This document shows, piece after piece, positions 16,159 through 25,473 of a DNA stretch of 64,000 bases. Below the pieces are notes generated by a model. The model was not told where the DNA came from. It was given only the letters and a program-made list of their open reading frames with translations, and did not search any database. The translations under genes and the position numbers were made by a program. Each line of letters begins with the position of its first letter. Positions within the stretch are counted from its first letter, which is position 1. Origin of the DNA: MFD09286-c1 sp963701015 (GTDB lineage: Bacteria > Bacteroidota > Bacteroidia > Bacteroidales > DTGW01); the NCBI GenBank assembly GCA_963701015.1, contig OY969556.1, positions 3,100,001 through 3,164,000 on the forward strand. The letters run 5' to 3'.

Positions 16159-18105
16159 TTATTCAATTAATACCGATTTCGATATTTTTGAATTCCCATT
16201 TGAAATTTTAAATATGTATAAACCTTTAGATATACTATTACCAAGATTAATTTTCCCGCTGTGTGCTAAAAGTACTTGTTTATAGATTATTGCACCATTG
16301 CAATTTATTACTTCTAAATTTGTTTTAGACAGCGTTAAACTCTCGTTTACTTTAAAATACAATAATCCGGAATTATTTGGATTAGGATATACTTCAAACG
16401 AATTTTGGTTGTTTACAGCATTAACCGAAACGGTTGAACTGTTTTTTATTACCAGCTTCGAAAAACCACTTAACTGAATTTTGTCTATCCCATAAATATT
16501 CGTTCCATTATAACTGGCAAAAACTGAATCGTCTTTTGCTATAATACCATTACAATAAATTGTAATGGTTGCATTGGTTATGTTAAACGAATCAATTTTT
16601 ACTGCACCCTGGTTATCAACTAATGATAAACCATCAATAGTTGAGTTTTTGGTAATATTTTTATTGCAATATAACATAACTTTTGTTCCATCGGTACTGG
16701 TTGCGCCCCGGATTATTTTAGTGGCAGTTAAATTATTTGTAACAGCAATTGAATTGATACTCCCAACCATTATTGAATCATCTGTTTCTAATGTACCTGG
16801 GCTATAACTGAGACTTATTTTTTCACCTACAACCATATTTTGTTGAAGTATAATATCAACAATGGTGTTATTCAAGGTATCGGTATAAGCACTGCTAATA
16901 GTATATTGAGCATTGTCGCCCATTACAGTAAAACCTGAAAATGTTTTCAGTGAATCACGTACAGGAGTGTTAAATGTAAGTTGAATGTGATTGGCTGTAA
17001 TTAAACTGGCACTTAATGCCAATGGGCTAACTTTCCATCCTTTTAACGATTTGATATACTGGGTTAGTTCTATCCCGTTTTTCTGATGTTGTGCAACCAC
17101 AGGGTGATAATCAATGCCATATCCAAAGCTACCTGTTTGTTGCGACATTTCAAAAAAGTACACATTTCCTTTGTTTAAATGGCTTGCCGAATCGGCTATA
17201 AATTTTAAATCCTTCCTCACTGTTGATAAAGATGTGCCAGAAAGCATAGGGCCAAGTAAACAAATAATATCGGGCTTGTTGTATTTTGTTTGTATGGTAT
17301 CAATTAATTTAAAATAAGTGCTAACAAACAATGAGGAATCCGCCCCAGTTGTACTAAAATCATTTGTTCCCAAATTAATGCAAACAAGGTCGGGTTTGTC
17401 AGTAAAAGAGTATTTAGGATTTTCATCATAAAGAAAAGTGCGGGTATAATAATTTGTCATACAATCAGTGTTTCCGTTAGTTGGTCCATCATAGTTACGA
17501 TAAACCCCAATTCCCGATTTACAAACTGCCAGATGTCGGGCATTAAAACTGCGTGAGGTAAATGCAGCATAGGTCATATAATGGTCTTCGGTTGTTGGGC
17601 CAAATGTTCCGCCCAATGCACCTTCATCGCCATAACCACAAGTGATAGAATTACCAATATATTCAATAAGTTTTGTGCGTTTATTTGCAATGGTTGTTAA
17701 TGCTGAGCCTTTATCTACAACAAATCCGAAGAACTGAGTTTTACCAAATTGTTGTTCGGTACGCTTAAATATTTCAATTTCGTGCGTTTTATTTTCAAGC
17801 CCACTGGCAATAGTATAAAGCTTTTTGCCTATTGAAATATTAATGGTATCAAGCATTTTTCCATCGAGAATAAGGTCGTAATAATTTTGTCCTACATTGT
17901 CATTCATTATCATTGCAATACTGGTTCCGGTAAAGCAAGCCCTTATTGATACACCCGAATACGAAAATGTCGGGGACAGAGGATTTGAAAAGTCAATTCT
18001 TCCGGTATATTCAATTAAACTATTATTTGCCGGAATTGTGTCAACATTGCCAGCCATGCAGTAAGTTGAATAAATCAAGGCTAATGTGAAAAGAATGTTT
18101 CTCAT
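16159..18105 (-). CDS. CE2-type SGNH carbohydrate esterase with T9SS sorting domain
   Basis: Secreted esterase of 648 residues, probably removing acetyl groups from xylan or related glycans. A signal peptide (1-18) is followed by a beta-sandwich (about 28-130) and the SGNH domain (about 140-355). Catalytic Ser153 is in EYIGNSITCGYG; block III is NLGTNDFS (Asn248); the Asp-His pair is in GIDYHPVVAQH (Asp332, His334). Two beta-rich modules follow (about 360-560). The C-terminus is a type IX sorting domain (FEVYPNPNNSGLLYF ... GLYIFKISNGNSKISKSVLIE). The sandwich plus SGNH order is characteristic of CE2. It starts 31 bp after the deacetylase gene, with which it forms an operon. Confidence 0.88.
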   Translation of the reverse strand: MRNILFTLALIYSTYCMAGNVDTIPANNSLIEYTGRIDFSNPLSPTFSYSGVSIRACFTGTSIAMIMNDNVGQNYYDLILDGKMLDTINISIGKKLYTIASGLENKTHEIEIFKRTEQQFGKTQFFGFVVDKGSALTTIANKRTKLIEYIGNSITCGYGDEGALGGTFGPTTEDHYMTYAAFTSRSFNARHLAVCKSGIGVYRNYDGPTNGNTDCMTNYYTRTFLYDENPKYSFTDKPDLVCINLGTNDFSTTGADSSLFVSTYFKLIDTIQTKYNKPDIICLLGPMLSGTSLSTVRKDLKFIADSASHLNKGNVYFFEMSQQTGSFGYGIDYHPVVAQHQKNGIELTQYIKSLKGWKVSPLALSASLITANHIQLTFNTPVRDSLKTFSGFTVMGDNAQYTISSAYTDTLNNTIVDIILQQNMVVGEKISLSYSPGTLETDDSIMVGSINSIAVTNNLTATKIIRGATSTDGTKVMLYCNKNITKNSTIDGLSLVDNQGAVKIDSFNITNATITIYCNGIIAKDDSVFASYNGTNIYGIDKIQLSGFSKLVIKNSSTVSVNAVNNQNSFEVYPNPNNSGLLYFKVNESLTLSKTNLEVINCNGAIIYKQVLLAHSGKINLGNSISKGLYIFKISNGNSKISKSVLIE

Positions 18106-18136
18106 GTTACTTATGTTTTTAATGTTTATAAATAGT

Positions 18137-19417
18137 TTAGCTGTTTTTATTAGCTGAAGCTGCTACAATTTCCCTTTGAACTTTTAGCCCGGCAAAAGCA
18201 TTAAAATGATGTGCTGATTGCATATTTCGCCTGGTACCATTTAAATATGCTTTCAAGCTATAGTTTGTAATATCAGTGAAAGAAATAAGTAGCTTTCCAT
18301 TGTTAAACTTTGGATTTATAATTGAATTAATTTTATTCGACTGCTTAATATCAACATTATCAATACTATCAGCAGGGACAATATCAATTTCAGGAGTAAC
18401 AGGAGTAAGGCATTTGCTTAACTTTACTTCACCGGCATTTGGAACAACATCAAAAGTTATATAAACAACAGAATCAACATTAACTATTCTCATTGGAACT
18501 GAAACGCCTTTTTGTGTAACAGTTGCTGAAGGCCAACCTTTTGGCAAAGGACGGCGAATTGTTAACGGAAAATTATAAATTGAATTCTGAAGAGTATCAG
18601 TTATTTCTAAAGTCATGGATAAATTATTCGCGGCAGTTTCTTTAACTTTTACTGCATCGCGTTCTTTCGAATATAAAGTAGCATTTAAAAATGTTGTGAC
18701 CCAGAATTTGCTCTTGCGAACGCTTAAATATTTAATACTTTTTGCTAATTCAGCCGAAGTTATTGGAGAATATCCGCCATCATCATCAATTCCATGAAAT
18801 AGAAAAACACCCCAACCATTAGTTTTTGCAGCGCTTGCAAATTTTAATTTAAAATCACTCAATGTATTTATCGATCCAAGATTTCCGCCACCAATTGAAC
18901 TTACATTGTAATATGAGCCCGGAGTTTTGGGTTCAATAAATCCCTGACAACCACGCGCAGCTATATAATACTTACTACAAATGCTATCATTACCGGGAAC
19001 GCAATAAGGATAAGCAATAGTCAAACATTTTATAGGTGAAATACAACTTTCAATTGTATCTTTTGAATGTTGCAACTCAAAAATTTGTTGTTGTTGCGAA
19101 ATTTTCCCAAAATTAGGATGAGTAACCGTATGGCTAGCAACTTCATGTCCATTTTCTGCGGCTAATTTTAAAGCAGCCCAGTTGTTTGCCCAACTTGTAA
19201 TGGTAAATAAAGTAAGTTTAAAGCCATACTTGTCAAATAACGGAACAGCTATTTTCAACTGGTTCGGACAACCATCATCAAAAGTGTAACAAATTGCCGC
19301 TGTCCTGAACCCTGACCAAGTTGCAACTTCATATGGCGCTGTAACATTTTGTGAAAACAATGGCAAGCTTTGCAAAAGTATGCCTGATATCAATAGAAAT
19401 TCAACAATCTTTTTCAT
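18137..19417 (-). CDS. Exported polysaccharide deacetylase (CE4)
   Basis: Predicted metal-dependent deacetylase (NodB homology), 426 residues from the ATG at 19417. The frame is open 18 codons further, but this start gives a clean signal peptide (MKKIVEFLLISGILLQSLPLFSQ). The catalytic Asp and first metal-binding Asp are in TFDDG (residues 45-49), and the metal-binding SHTVTH is at 96-101. Later motifs include WGVFLFHGIDDD. The C-terminal about 150 residues are beta-rich; the last 60 do not look like a standard sorting domain. Substrates could be acetylated xylan or chitin-like sugars; the neighbouring CE2 and GH8 favour xylan. Confidence 0.88.
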   Translation of the reverse strand: MKKIVEFLLISGILLQSLPLFSQNVTAPYEVATWSGFRTAAICYTFDDGCPNQLKIAVPLFDKYGFKLTLFTITSWANNWAALKLAAENGHEVASHTVTHPNFGKISQQQQIFELQHSKDTIESCISPIKCLTIAYPYCVPGNDSICSKYYIAARGCQGFIEPKTPGSYYNVSSIGGGNLGSINTLSDFKLKFASAAKTNGWGVFLFHGIDDDGGYSPITSAELAKSIKYLSVRKSKFWVTTFLNATLYSKERDAVKVKETAANNLSMTLEITDTLQNSIYNFPLTIRRPLPKGWPSATVTQKGVSVPMRIVNVDSVVYITFDVVPNAGEVKLSKCLTPVTPEIDIVPADSIDNVDIKQSNKINSIINPKFNNGKLLISFTDITNYSLKAYLNGTRRNMQSAHHFNAFAGLKVQREIVAASANKNS

Positions 19418-19539
19418 TTCATTATAATTAAAAGCATTAATTAAATTAAAATTACAGTGAATTTCATTCAAAGTTTCTATTCCGCAATTATTTTAATAAA
19501 AAATTTGACAGACTGCAATATTCAATCTATTCCCTATTT

Positions 19540-19575
19540 TTCTTTTTACAAAAAATGAGATTCTTTTTACAAAAA
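19540..19575 (-). promoter_or_regulatory. Candidate AraC operator: two 15-bp direct repeats 21 bp apart
   Basis: TTTTTGTAAAAAGAA occurs twice on the minus strand (19575-19561 and 19554-19540) with a 6-bp gap, so the start-to-start distance is 21 bp, two helical turns. It lies between the AraC regulator and the deacetylase it presumably controls, 123-158 bp before the deacetylase ATG. AraC proteins typically bind direct repeats with this spacing. Confidence 0.55.
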
Positions 19576-19585
19576 CCGGAAAATG

Positions 19586-20728
19586 CTAATGATGTGTTTC
19601 TCTAAATTCAGTAGGACTTACATTCACTAAACTCTTAAATACGCGGTTAAAATGACTTTGACTGTTGAATCCGACTTTAAAAGCAATTTCTCCCATTGCT
19701 AATCCCGATTCCAACAAAAGCCTCTTTGATTCATTAATTCGTAACTGGTTAACATAAGTTTTAAAGTTGCAGTTGAATGTTTCCAATATAGCTTCTGCTA
19801 TTTTTCTTTGGCTCAAGCCTGCAAATGTCGCAACACTATCAAGGTTTAAATTGCTATCGTGAAAGTTGTTATTGATATAATCGAAAAAATTTTGTGTTAG
19901 TTTGTTTTCAATTGCAATATCAACAGGTTTATACGAAATGGTAACCGGCTTATTTTTCCTTTTAAAATAAAATTTAAAATAGTGAATTGTAATAAGAATG
20001 AGAAAAATAATGAATTCAACTATTCCCAAAAGTATCAATATTGCATTATTATCCCTGGTAAACGTAATGGAAAATATTTGCAACGAACGCGTTTCTTCAT
20101 TTATAAGCGTTGATCCGTTAGCAAAATTTATGCGTAAAACATGTCGGAAATCGGGTTGCAACTTTTTATTGGGTGACAGATTATTTAATTCGAACCACCA
20201 ATCGGGAATTTTAAATTGTCCCAAATTTAAATGATATAGCTTTTTATTTGGTGTTATTTCGAAGTTTCCGGTGAAATATAATTCATGCATTTTTTTGCCA
20301 ATATCGTTATTCATATTCCGGGTAATAATAACAGCGATGATATTTTTTATTCCATTTCCGGCTATTTCAAACTGAAGCCGGTTGTATGGAGATATATCAA
20401 TAGTACTGTCGTTTTTACAGGCTATATTTATAATAACATAAGGATTTATAAATCCTTCCTTTAGTTTAAAAGTAAGGTAAATTGAAGTATCCGAAATACT
20501 TTTGTTAAGCAGTTCTGACTTTCCACCAACAATACTATCATTAAAAAATTCAATTTTTACGGCTTTGTTATTCGGAAATATTTGCAGATTTTTCTTTTTA
20601 AGAAATATATAATTAATACTAACCAATAAAATAGCCGTAATAAGAACAATCCACAGGTTCAGTTTAATTCGAAAAAAACTTTGAAAAAACAACTTTGTAT
20701 TAATTATAAACAGTCTCATGTTCAGCAT
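19586..20728 (-). CDS. Membrane-anchored AraC-family regulator
   Basis: A 380-residue one-component sensor-regulator. The first membrane segment (about 20-43, LNLWIVLITAILLVSINYIF) and a second (about 232-251, ILILLGIVEFIIFLILITIHYF) enclose an extracytoplasmic beta-rich sensor domain. The C-terminal about 100 residues are an AraC/XylS double helix-turn-helix with FAGLSQRKIAEAI and the classic IAFKVGFNSQSHFNRVFKSLVNVSPTEFR. It likely senses a sugar or a cell-envelope ligand outside the membrane and activates the adjacent xylan genes, which lie directly downstream on the same strand. Sequence supports architecture; the ligand is inference. Confidence 0.88.
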   Translation of the reverse strand: MLNMRLFIINTKLFFQSFFRIKLNLWIVLITAILLVSINYIFLKKKNLQIFPNNKAVKIEFFNDSIVGGKSELLNKSISDTSIYLTFKLKEGFINPYVIINIACKNDSTIDISPYNRLQFEIAGNGIKNIIAVIITRNMNNDIGKKMHELYFTGNFEITPNKKLYHLNLGQFKIPDWWFELNNLSPNKKLQPDFRHVLRINFANGSTLINEETRSLQIFSITFTRDNNAILILLGIVEFIIFLILITIHYFKFYFKRKNKPVTISYKPVDIAIENKLTQNFFDYINNNFHDSNLNLDSVATFAGLSQRKIAEAILETFNCNFKTYVNQLRINESKRLLLESGLAMGEIAFKVGFNSQSHFNRVFKSLVNVSPTEFRETHH

Positions 20729-21032
20729 TATTTTGAATAAAGCTTAAAATCAGAGAACAAAGATGTAATTATTTTATAAAACTTCATAAAATTGACACCC
20801 TGTTAAATGAGAAATTATCGCTTTTGATTTAAGTCATATCACTATTTTTATTTGACTTTTTAAAACTGGATATTAATTACAAATAGACTGTGAACTGTGG
20901 AATTAAACAATATTAAAACAAATTGATAAACCATAAACCATTGGCATAAAAATACAATTATTTTAAATATTTAGTGGAATTAGAAAATTTAGTATGTACC
21001 TTTGCGCCCTTTAAAATTTAAATAGATAAAAA
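20729..21032. other. Divergent intergenic region between the AraC regulator and a small gene
   Basis: AT-rich, no gene seen. It must hold promoters for both directions. On the plus strand TACCTTTG at 20997-21004 is a good -7 box for the gene at 21033, with a weak TTAG about 22 bp upstream. Confidence 0.5.
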
Positions 21033-21248
21033 ATGCAGGTAATTGAAAATGCAAGTATTGTTGGTCACAGTTTAGGTGAAAACAATGTTATTGTCTTTGA
21101 AAATGCGGTTTCGGGTGAAACATATTCACTCAAAAATCCTAATGGATTTGATTTTGAAATGGGAATTGAAGGCAAACTTATTTTTGTTGAAGAACCCGTT
21201 ATGCAATTGGTAAGTTTTGAACCTGTTATGGTTGAAGAACTTGTTTAA
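21033..21248 (+). CDS. Small protein of unknown function
   Basis: A 71-residue acidic protein, not recognised. It has no signal peptide or membrane segment. The pattern ENNVIVFENAVSGETYSL...FDFEMGIEGKLIFVEE suggests a small beta-barrel-like fold. A good -7 box (TACCTTTG) lies 28 bp upstream of the ATG, which supports expression. The C-terminus contains two similar phrases (EEPVMQLVSFEPVMVEELV). It converges on the transglycosylase gene. Confidence 0.5.
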   Translation: MQVIENASIVGHSLGENNVIVFENAVSGETYSLKNPNGFDFEMGIEGKLIFVEEPVMQLVSFEPVMVEELV

Positions 21249-21289
21249 TTGAACAATTGAATTTTTAAAATTGATGATTATGAAGGATA

Positions 21290-23260
21290 TTATTCATCTT
21301 CATTTTCATCAATCTCTAAATCCTGAAGCAACAAATCATTTGTTCCCAGGTGGTTTAAAATAGTAGTATCACGTTTTTCCAAATATTTATTAGCCTGCCC
21401 TTTAAACCAAACAACCGGTTTTAAACCAATTGTATCTTCTGCCGAAATTTGGTTTCTCCTAATCATAACATCGGGCAATCGAGAATAAAACCAGGCATAA
21501 TAATTCGTAAGTATCCCCGGTTCCTTAAATGCATACTGGAAATATTTTGGCGAAGGTATAATTGAAGCCAGAAAAATGCTTTCGTTTAATGTTAGTTCGC
21601 TGGGTTTCTTTTTAAAGTAAAATTTAGCAGCTTTTTTAATTCCATAAATTCCCGGTCCCCATTCAATAATATTTAAATAAACCTCGAACATTCTCTCTTT
21701 ACTTACGAGATGTAAATTTTCAATCATCCAAACAATCAGCATTTCCTCAATTTTTCGGGATATGGTTTTGTTTTGGTTTAAGAAAACATTTTTCACCAAT
21801 TGCATGGTAATTGTACTTCCGCCGCGGGCAAACCTTTTTTGCTTAATGTTTTCTGAAATGGAATTTTTAAAGGCTTCTTCATTAAAACCACGGTGATAAA
21901 AAAAATCGCCATCCTCTGATGTCAATACCGAATATTTTAAGAACGGTGAAATATCGTCCAATTTTACAAAATTAGGATTATTTTCACCAACCATTATTTT
22001 TGCAACCGGAATATCGTGATCGTATGCCACATAAGTGAATGTATCGTTTATCATTTCAAAATTTACTTGTCCAAAATGGTTAATTCTGAACCCGTTTGAT
22101 TCAAGTTGTGATGTTAAAGCAATGCTGTCAGGATTCGTCTGGTTTATATAAAAATTCAACATATAAGCCAATTTGCCCGATACATTAATGCCTCGCAAAC
22201 TTGTGAACAAACCCGAAGGTAACGCATCAAAAAAATCAGTTGCTTCAAATTGCGTCTTGGGAATTTTCAGAAAAATTTCTTTTTCACCATTATGCTGATA
22301 TTTTAAATAAGTTTTGAACGAAAAATGATTAAACATAATTTCAGATGCAGAGTCCAACTCAATATATTTATCACCTGCATTAATTTTAAAATTAATTTCA
22401 CCAACCTTCAGATTAACTGCTGTTGGTGCAATTTTTTTATGCTGGATACTAAAGTTGGTTGCAATGGCATTTCCGTCTAAATTAGTCACTCCCCAATTCA
22501 ATGAATGTTTGTTTAAGTTTAATGAAATAGTATCGAATTTAACTGTCAATCCCCATTTTTGGTCGATGTAAGGCAAGCAAAATGGTTGTTTTAGGCTTGA
22601 GCCTATTTTAAAATAAATATTTTCTGTTGATTTGTTGAACTCTCCTGAAATAGAACATGAAGATTTATTACCTGCTTCACTTGTAATTAATTCACTTTCA
22701 AATTTTCCATTCTTTAAAAGTAATTTGGGAACTGATAATGAAAATTTGAATTCGTTTCGATTATAATTAAAGGAGCAATTTTTAAGTTCAGCATAATTTG
22801 GCGCTAACGAAAACAAGCTTGTGAATATCTTATTTATATTTTCGGCATAACTGGTATGTTTGTTCAAAACTAGTGAATCAATTGGCAAGTGATGATGAAA
22901 TATTTTGTCATATAATTCTCCCGAAAAATTAACATTAATAGTTGAAGCAATGAACTCCCGGAACCTTAATTTACCATTAACGCCAGGCCAAATGCGAAGT
23001 TGTAAAAATACACTATCGGCAAAAAACACAGTGTCTTCATTTTTATTTTTTATAACAATATTTCTAAAAGCAATGCTAGTAAAACCATGAAATTCTGATT
23101 TGCTAATAACCAAATTAAGATTATATTTTTCGTTAAGTTTATTTGAGAATTTTTTAATCGCATGAGCGAATAAAAGTTGTCGGCCAACAAAAAAAATGAT
23201 GAACAATAAAACAATAATAACGAAAGAAATAATAAGTTTTTTGCGAAAAACAAATTTCAT
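21290..23260 (-). CDS. GT51 peptidoglycan transglycosylase with AsmA-like N-terminal region
   Basis: A 656-residue membrane-anchored protein. An N-terminal membrane segment (about 9-32) is followed by a roughly 390-residue beta-rich region resembling AsmA/DUF748-type proteins (FSNKLNEKYNLNLVISKSEFHGFTSIAFRNIVI). A GT51 glycosyltransferase domain follows from about residue 435. GT51 motifs are clear: TSEDGDFFYHRGF with the catalytic Glu, RGGSTITMQLVKNVFL, RKIEEMLIVWMIE, and EVYLNIIEWGPGIYGI. There is no penicillin-binding transpeptidase domain, so it should polymerise lipid II without cross-linking. The role of the N-terminal region is unknown. Confidence 0.85.
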   Translation of the reverse strand: MKFVFRKKLIISFVIIVLLFIIFFVGRQLLFAHAIKKFSNKLNEKYNLNLVISKSEFHGFTSIAFRNIVIKNKNEDTVFFADSVFLQLRIWPGVNGKLRFREFIASTINVNFSGELYDKIFHHHLPIDSLVLNKHTSYAENINKIFTSLFSLAPNYAELKNCSFNYNRNEFKFSLSVPKLLLKNGKFESELITSEAGNKSSCSISGEFNKSTENIYFKIGSSLKQPFCLPYIDQKWGLTVKFDTISLNLNKHSLNWGVTNLDGNAIATNFSIQHKKIAPTAVNLKVGEINFKINAGDKYIELDSASEIMFNHFSFKTYLKYQHNGEKEIFLKIPKTQFEATDFFDALPSGLFTSLRGINVSGKLAYMLNFYINQTNPDSIALTSQLESNGFRINHFGQVNFEMINDTFTYVAYDHDIPVAKIMVGENNPNFVKLDDISPFLKYSVLTSEDGDFFYHRGFNEEAFKNSISENIKQKRFARGGSTITMQLVKNVFLNQNKTISRKIEEMLIVWMIENLHLVSKERMFEVYLNIIEWGPGIYGIKKAAKFYFKKKPSELTLNESIFLASIIPSPKYFQYAFKEPGILTNYYAWFYSRLPDVMIRRNQISAEDTIGLKPVVWFKGQANKYLEKRDTTILNHLGTNDLLLQDLEIDENEDE

Positions 23261-23443
23261 CTTGAATAAGTTTAAACTACAAATTTAAGTTTTTACATTT
23301 CAATAAAAGGTTAAAATTGAAAAGTGCTAAAGAATATAGGATTGGTAAATTTTCTTTTAAAAAATTTAAAGATTAAAGCATCTGAGAAAAAATAAATTTC
23401 GAAATTCTGAAATTGTTAACTTTGCCAATGCTTTTCATAAATT

Positions 23444-23827
23444 ATGGCTGTTATTACTGAAATTAGGATTGATAAATGGTTGTGGGCTGTTCGCATATTT
23501 AAAACGCGTACAATGGCAGCTGACGAATGCCGTAAAGGTCGTGTTATTATTAATGGTAATGCCGTTAAGCCTTCGCATGTTGTAAAATTAAACGAAATTG
23601 TAATTGTACGAAAACCACCGGTTGTTCACACTTTTAAAGTAATGGGAATTTTAGAGAATCGCGTTTCAGCCCAGCTTGCAAAATTATATGTTCTGGACTT
23701 AACACCTGATGATGAAATTACAAAACGCGAAATTGCCCGGTTGTCTGCAATTTCATTACGTGATTCAGGTACAGGACGGCCAACTAAAAAGGACCGACGC
23801 GATATTGATAAATTAATGGATTTATAA
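23444..23827 (+). CDS. S4-domain RNA-binding protein, Hsp15-like
   Basis: A 127-residue protein with an N-terminal S4 RNA-binding domain (IRIDKWLWAVRIFKTRTMAADECRKGRVIINGNAVKPSHVV, about 6-48) and a basic tail (TGRPTKKDRRDIDKLMDL). This matches Hsp15/HslR-like proteins, which in E. coli bind stalled 50S subunits carrying nascent chains. It is followed after 1 bp by a DUF4924 gene and then ruvX and def, a small housekeeping cluster. Confidence 0.87.
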   Translation: MAVITEIRIDKWLWAVRIFKTRTMAADECRKGRVIINGNAVKPSHVVKLNEIVIVRKPPVVHTFKVMGILENRVSAQLAKLYVLDLTPDDEITKREIARLSAISLRDSGTGRPTKKDRRDIDKLMDL

Positions 23828-23828
23828 A

Positions 23829-24371
23829 ATGATTATAGCTAAACAAAAACGACGTGAAAATATCGCCGAATATATTCTTTATTTGTGGCAAATTGAAGAC
23901 ATTTTGCGCGCATGCAATTTAGATTTCGACATTGTTAAAAAGCAAATTATTGAAGGATATAACACCGATGAATTAACTACAAAAGAAATTACAGGATGGT
24001 ATGAAAGCCTTATTCATATGATGCATTCCGAAAACATTGAAAAAAAAGGACATTTGCAGTTTGTAAAGAATTCAATCAATGAGTTAAATGAAATTCATTT
24101 AAAATTACTCTCGACTTCAGGCCATTCCGACTATTTGCAATATTTTATGCAGGCAAAAGCGAATATTGATTTCTTCAGGAAAAAAAGCAATAATCCTGAA
24201 TCGAATGATGTTGAGATATGTCTGAATGCATTATATACATTATTGTTAATGAATATTTCGGGGAAACAAATATTACCTGAAACAGCAGAATCAATGGAAA
24301 CTTTTAGTAAGCTTATAGCTTTACTGGCTCACAGGTTCAAGGAATGGGAAGATGGTTCGCTTGAATTATAA
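23829..24371 (+). CDS. DUF4924 family protein
   Basis: A 180-residue soluble, largely helical protein of a family mostly found in Bacteroidota. It begins MIIAKQKRRENIAEYILYLWQIEDILRA, the diagnostic start, and ends with FSKLIALLAHRFKEWEDGSLEL. Function unknown. It starts 1 bp after the S4-domain gene, implying coupled translation, and is followed by ruvX. Confidence 0.8.
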   Translation: MIIAKQKRRENIAEYILYLWQIEDILRACNLDFDIVKKQIIEGYNTDELTTKEITGWYESLIHMMHSENIEKKGHLQFVKNSINELNEIHLKLLSTSGHSDYLQYFMQAKANIDFFRKKSNNPESNDVEICLNALYTLLLMNISGKQILPETAESMETFSKLIALLAHRFKEWEDGSLEL

Positions 24372-24411
24372 TTATTAATTTTGCAAAATAATTATACTTA
24401 TAAATTGAACA

Positions 24412-24846
24412 TTGGGTAGAATTTTAGCGTTAGATTATGGGTCAAAAAGAATAGGGGTTGCAGTTACCGACCCTTTACAAATTATTGCCACAAACTTAAC
24501 AACAATAGAAACAAAGAATATTTGGACATTTTTAAATGATTATTTTAGAAAAGAACAGGTTGAAAGCCTTGTAATTGGTTATCCCGTTCAACCCAATGGA
24601 AAGGGTTCAGCTTCATTAAGTGTTATAAACCCGTTTATTGAGAAATTTATAAAATTATATCCAAATATTCCACTATTTCAGGCTGATGAAAGGTTTACAT
24701 CTAAAATTGCACAACGTACTATGATAGATGGTGGAGCAAAAAAAAAAGACAGGCAAAACAAAGCGCTGGTCGATTCGATAAGCGCTACAATTATATTGCA
24801 GGGATATTTGGAAACCCGCAAAATGGTAAATTATAGTAATAAATAA
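24412..24846 (+). CDS. ruvX: YqgF/RuvX-type putative Holliday junction resolvase
   Basis: A 144-residue RNase-H-fold nuclease. The TTG at 24412 is chosen because the conserved start GRILALDYGSKRIGVAVTDP follows at once and no ATG is in frame upstream. Conserved acidic sites are Asp8 in LALDYG, the Glu/Asp of FQADERFTSK and the Asp in KALVDSISATIILQGYL. Relatives process the 5' end of pre-16S rRNA, so the resolvase name is historical. It lies in the S4/DUF4924/def cluster. Confidence 0.9.
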   Translation: MGRILALDYGSKRIGVAVTDPLQIIATNLTTIETKNIWTFLNDYFRKEQVESLVIGYPVQPNGKGSASLSVINPFIEKFIKLYPNIPLFQADERFTSKIAQRTMIDGGAKKKDRQNKALVDSISATIILQGYLETRKMVNYSNK

Positions 24847-24860
24847 CAATTTTAAAATTT

Positions 24861-25415
24861 ATGTTACTCCCTATATATGTATATGGCCAGCCGGTTTTAA
24901 GAAAAATTGCAAAGGAAATTAATAAAGATTATCCCAATCTGAAAGAATTTCTTGCAAATATGTTCGAAACTATGGAGACTTCTGATGGTGTTGGATTGGC
25001 AGCACCACAGGTTGGCGAATCAATTCGTTTGTTCGTTATTGACGGATCGCCATTTCAGGAAGACGATCCAAGCATGAAGGATTTTAGAAAAGCTTTTATT
25101 AATGCTAAAATTTTGGAACGCTATGGTGAAGATAAAATTTTTAACGAAGGTTGCTTAAGTTTACCAGGCATTCGTGAAGACATAACCCGCAAATCGACAA
25201 TTAAAATCACCTATTACGATGAAGATTTTAACTTTCATGAAGAAGAATTTGAAGGATTAAAAGCCCGTATAATTCAACATGAATATGACCATACCGAAGG
25301 TAAGTTGTTGATAGATCATTTAACGCCATTGCGTAGAAGGATTTTAAAACGAAAACTTACGGAAATAAGCAAAGGTGAAGTTGATACCGCTTATAAAATT
25401 AAAATAGTAAAATAA
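24861..25415 (+). CDS. def: Peptide deformylase
   Basis: Metalloenzyme that removes the formyl group from nascent N-terminal Met. All three motifs are present: GVGLAAPQVG (motif 1), EGCLSLPG (motif 2, with the metal-binding Cys) and QHEYDHTEGKLLID (motif 3, HExxH-type with metal-binding His and catalytic Glu). At 184 residues it has full length. It starts 14 bp after ruvX, so it is in the same operon, and is followed by a hairpin terminator. Confidence 0.95.
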   Translation: MLLPIYVYGQPVLRKIAKEINKDYPNLKEFLANMFETMETSDGVGLAAPQVGESIRLFVIDGSPFQEDDPSMKDFRKAFINAKILERYGEDKIFNEGCLSLPGIREDITRKSTIKITYYDEDFNFHEEEFEGLKARIIQHEYDHTEGKLLIDHLTPLRRRILKRKLTEISKGEVDTAYKIKIVK

Positions 25416-25420
25416 ATTAA

Positions 25421-25466
25421 AGCCAGTAATCATTACTATTGAAATTGTTCCTGATTACTGGCGTTA
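25421..25466. terminator. Bidirectional terminator between def and the DHODH-like gene
   Basis: An 11-bp perfect inverted repeat, GCCAGTAATCA (25422-25432) and TGATTACTGGC (25452-25462), lies between two convergent stop codons. The sequence on either side is AT-rich but without long T-runs. Confidence 0.65.
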
Positions 25467-25473
25467 TATTTAT

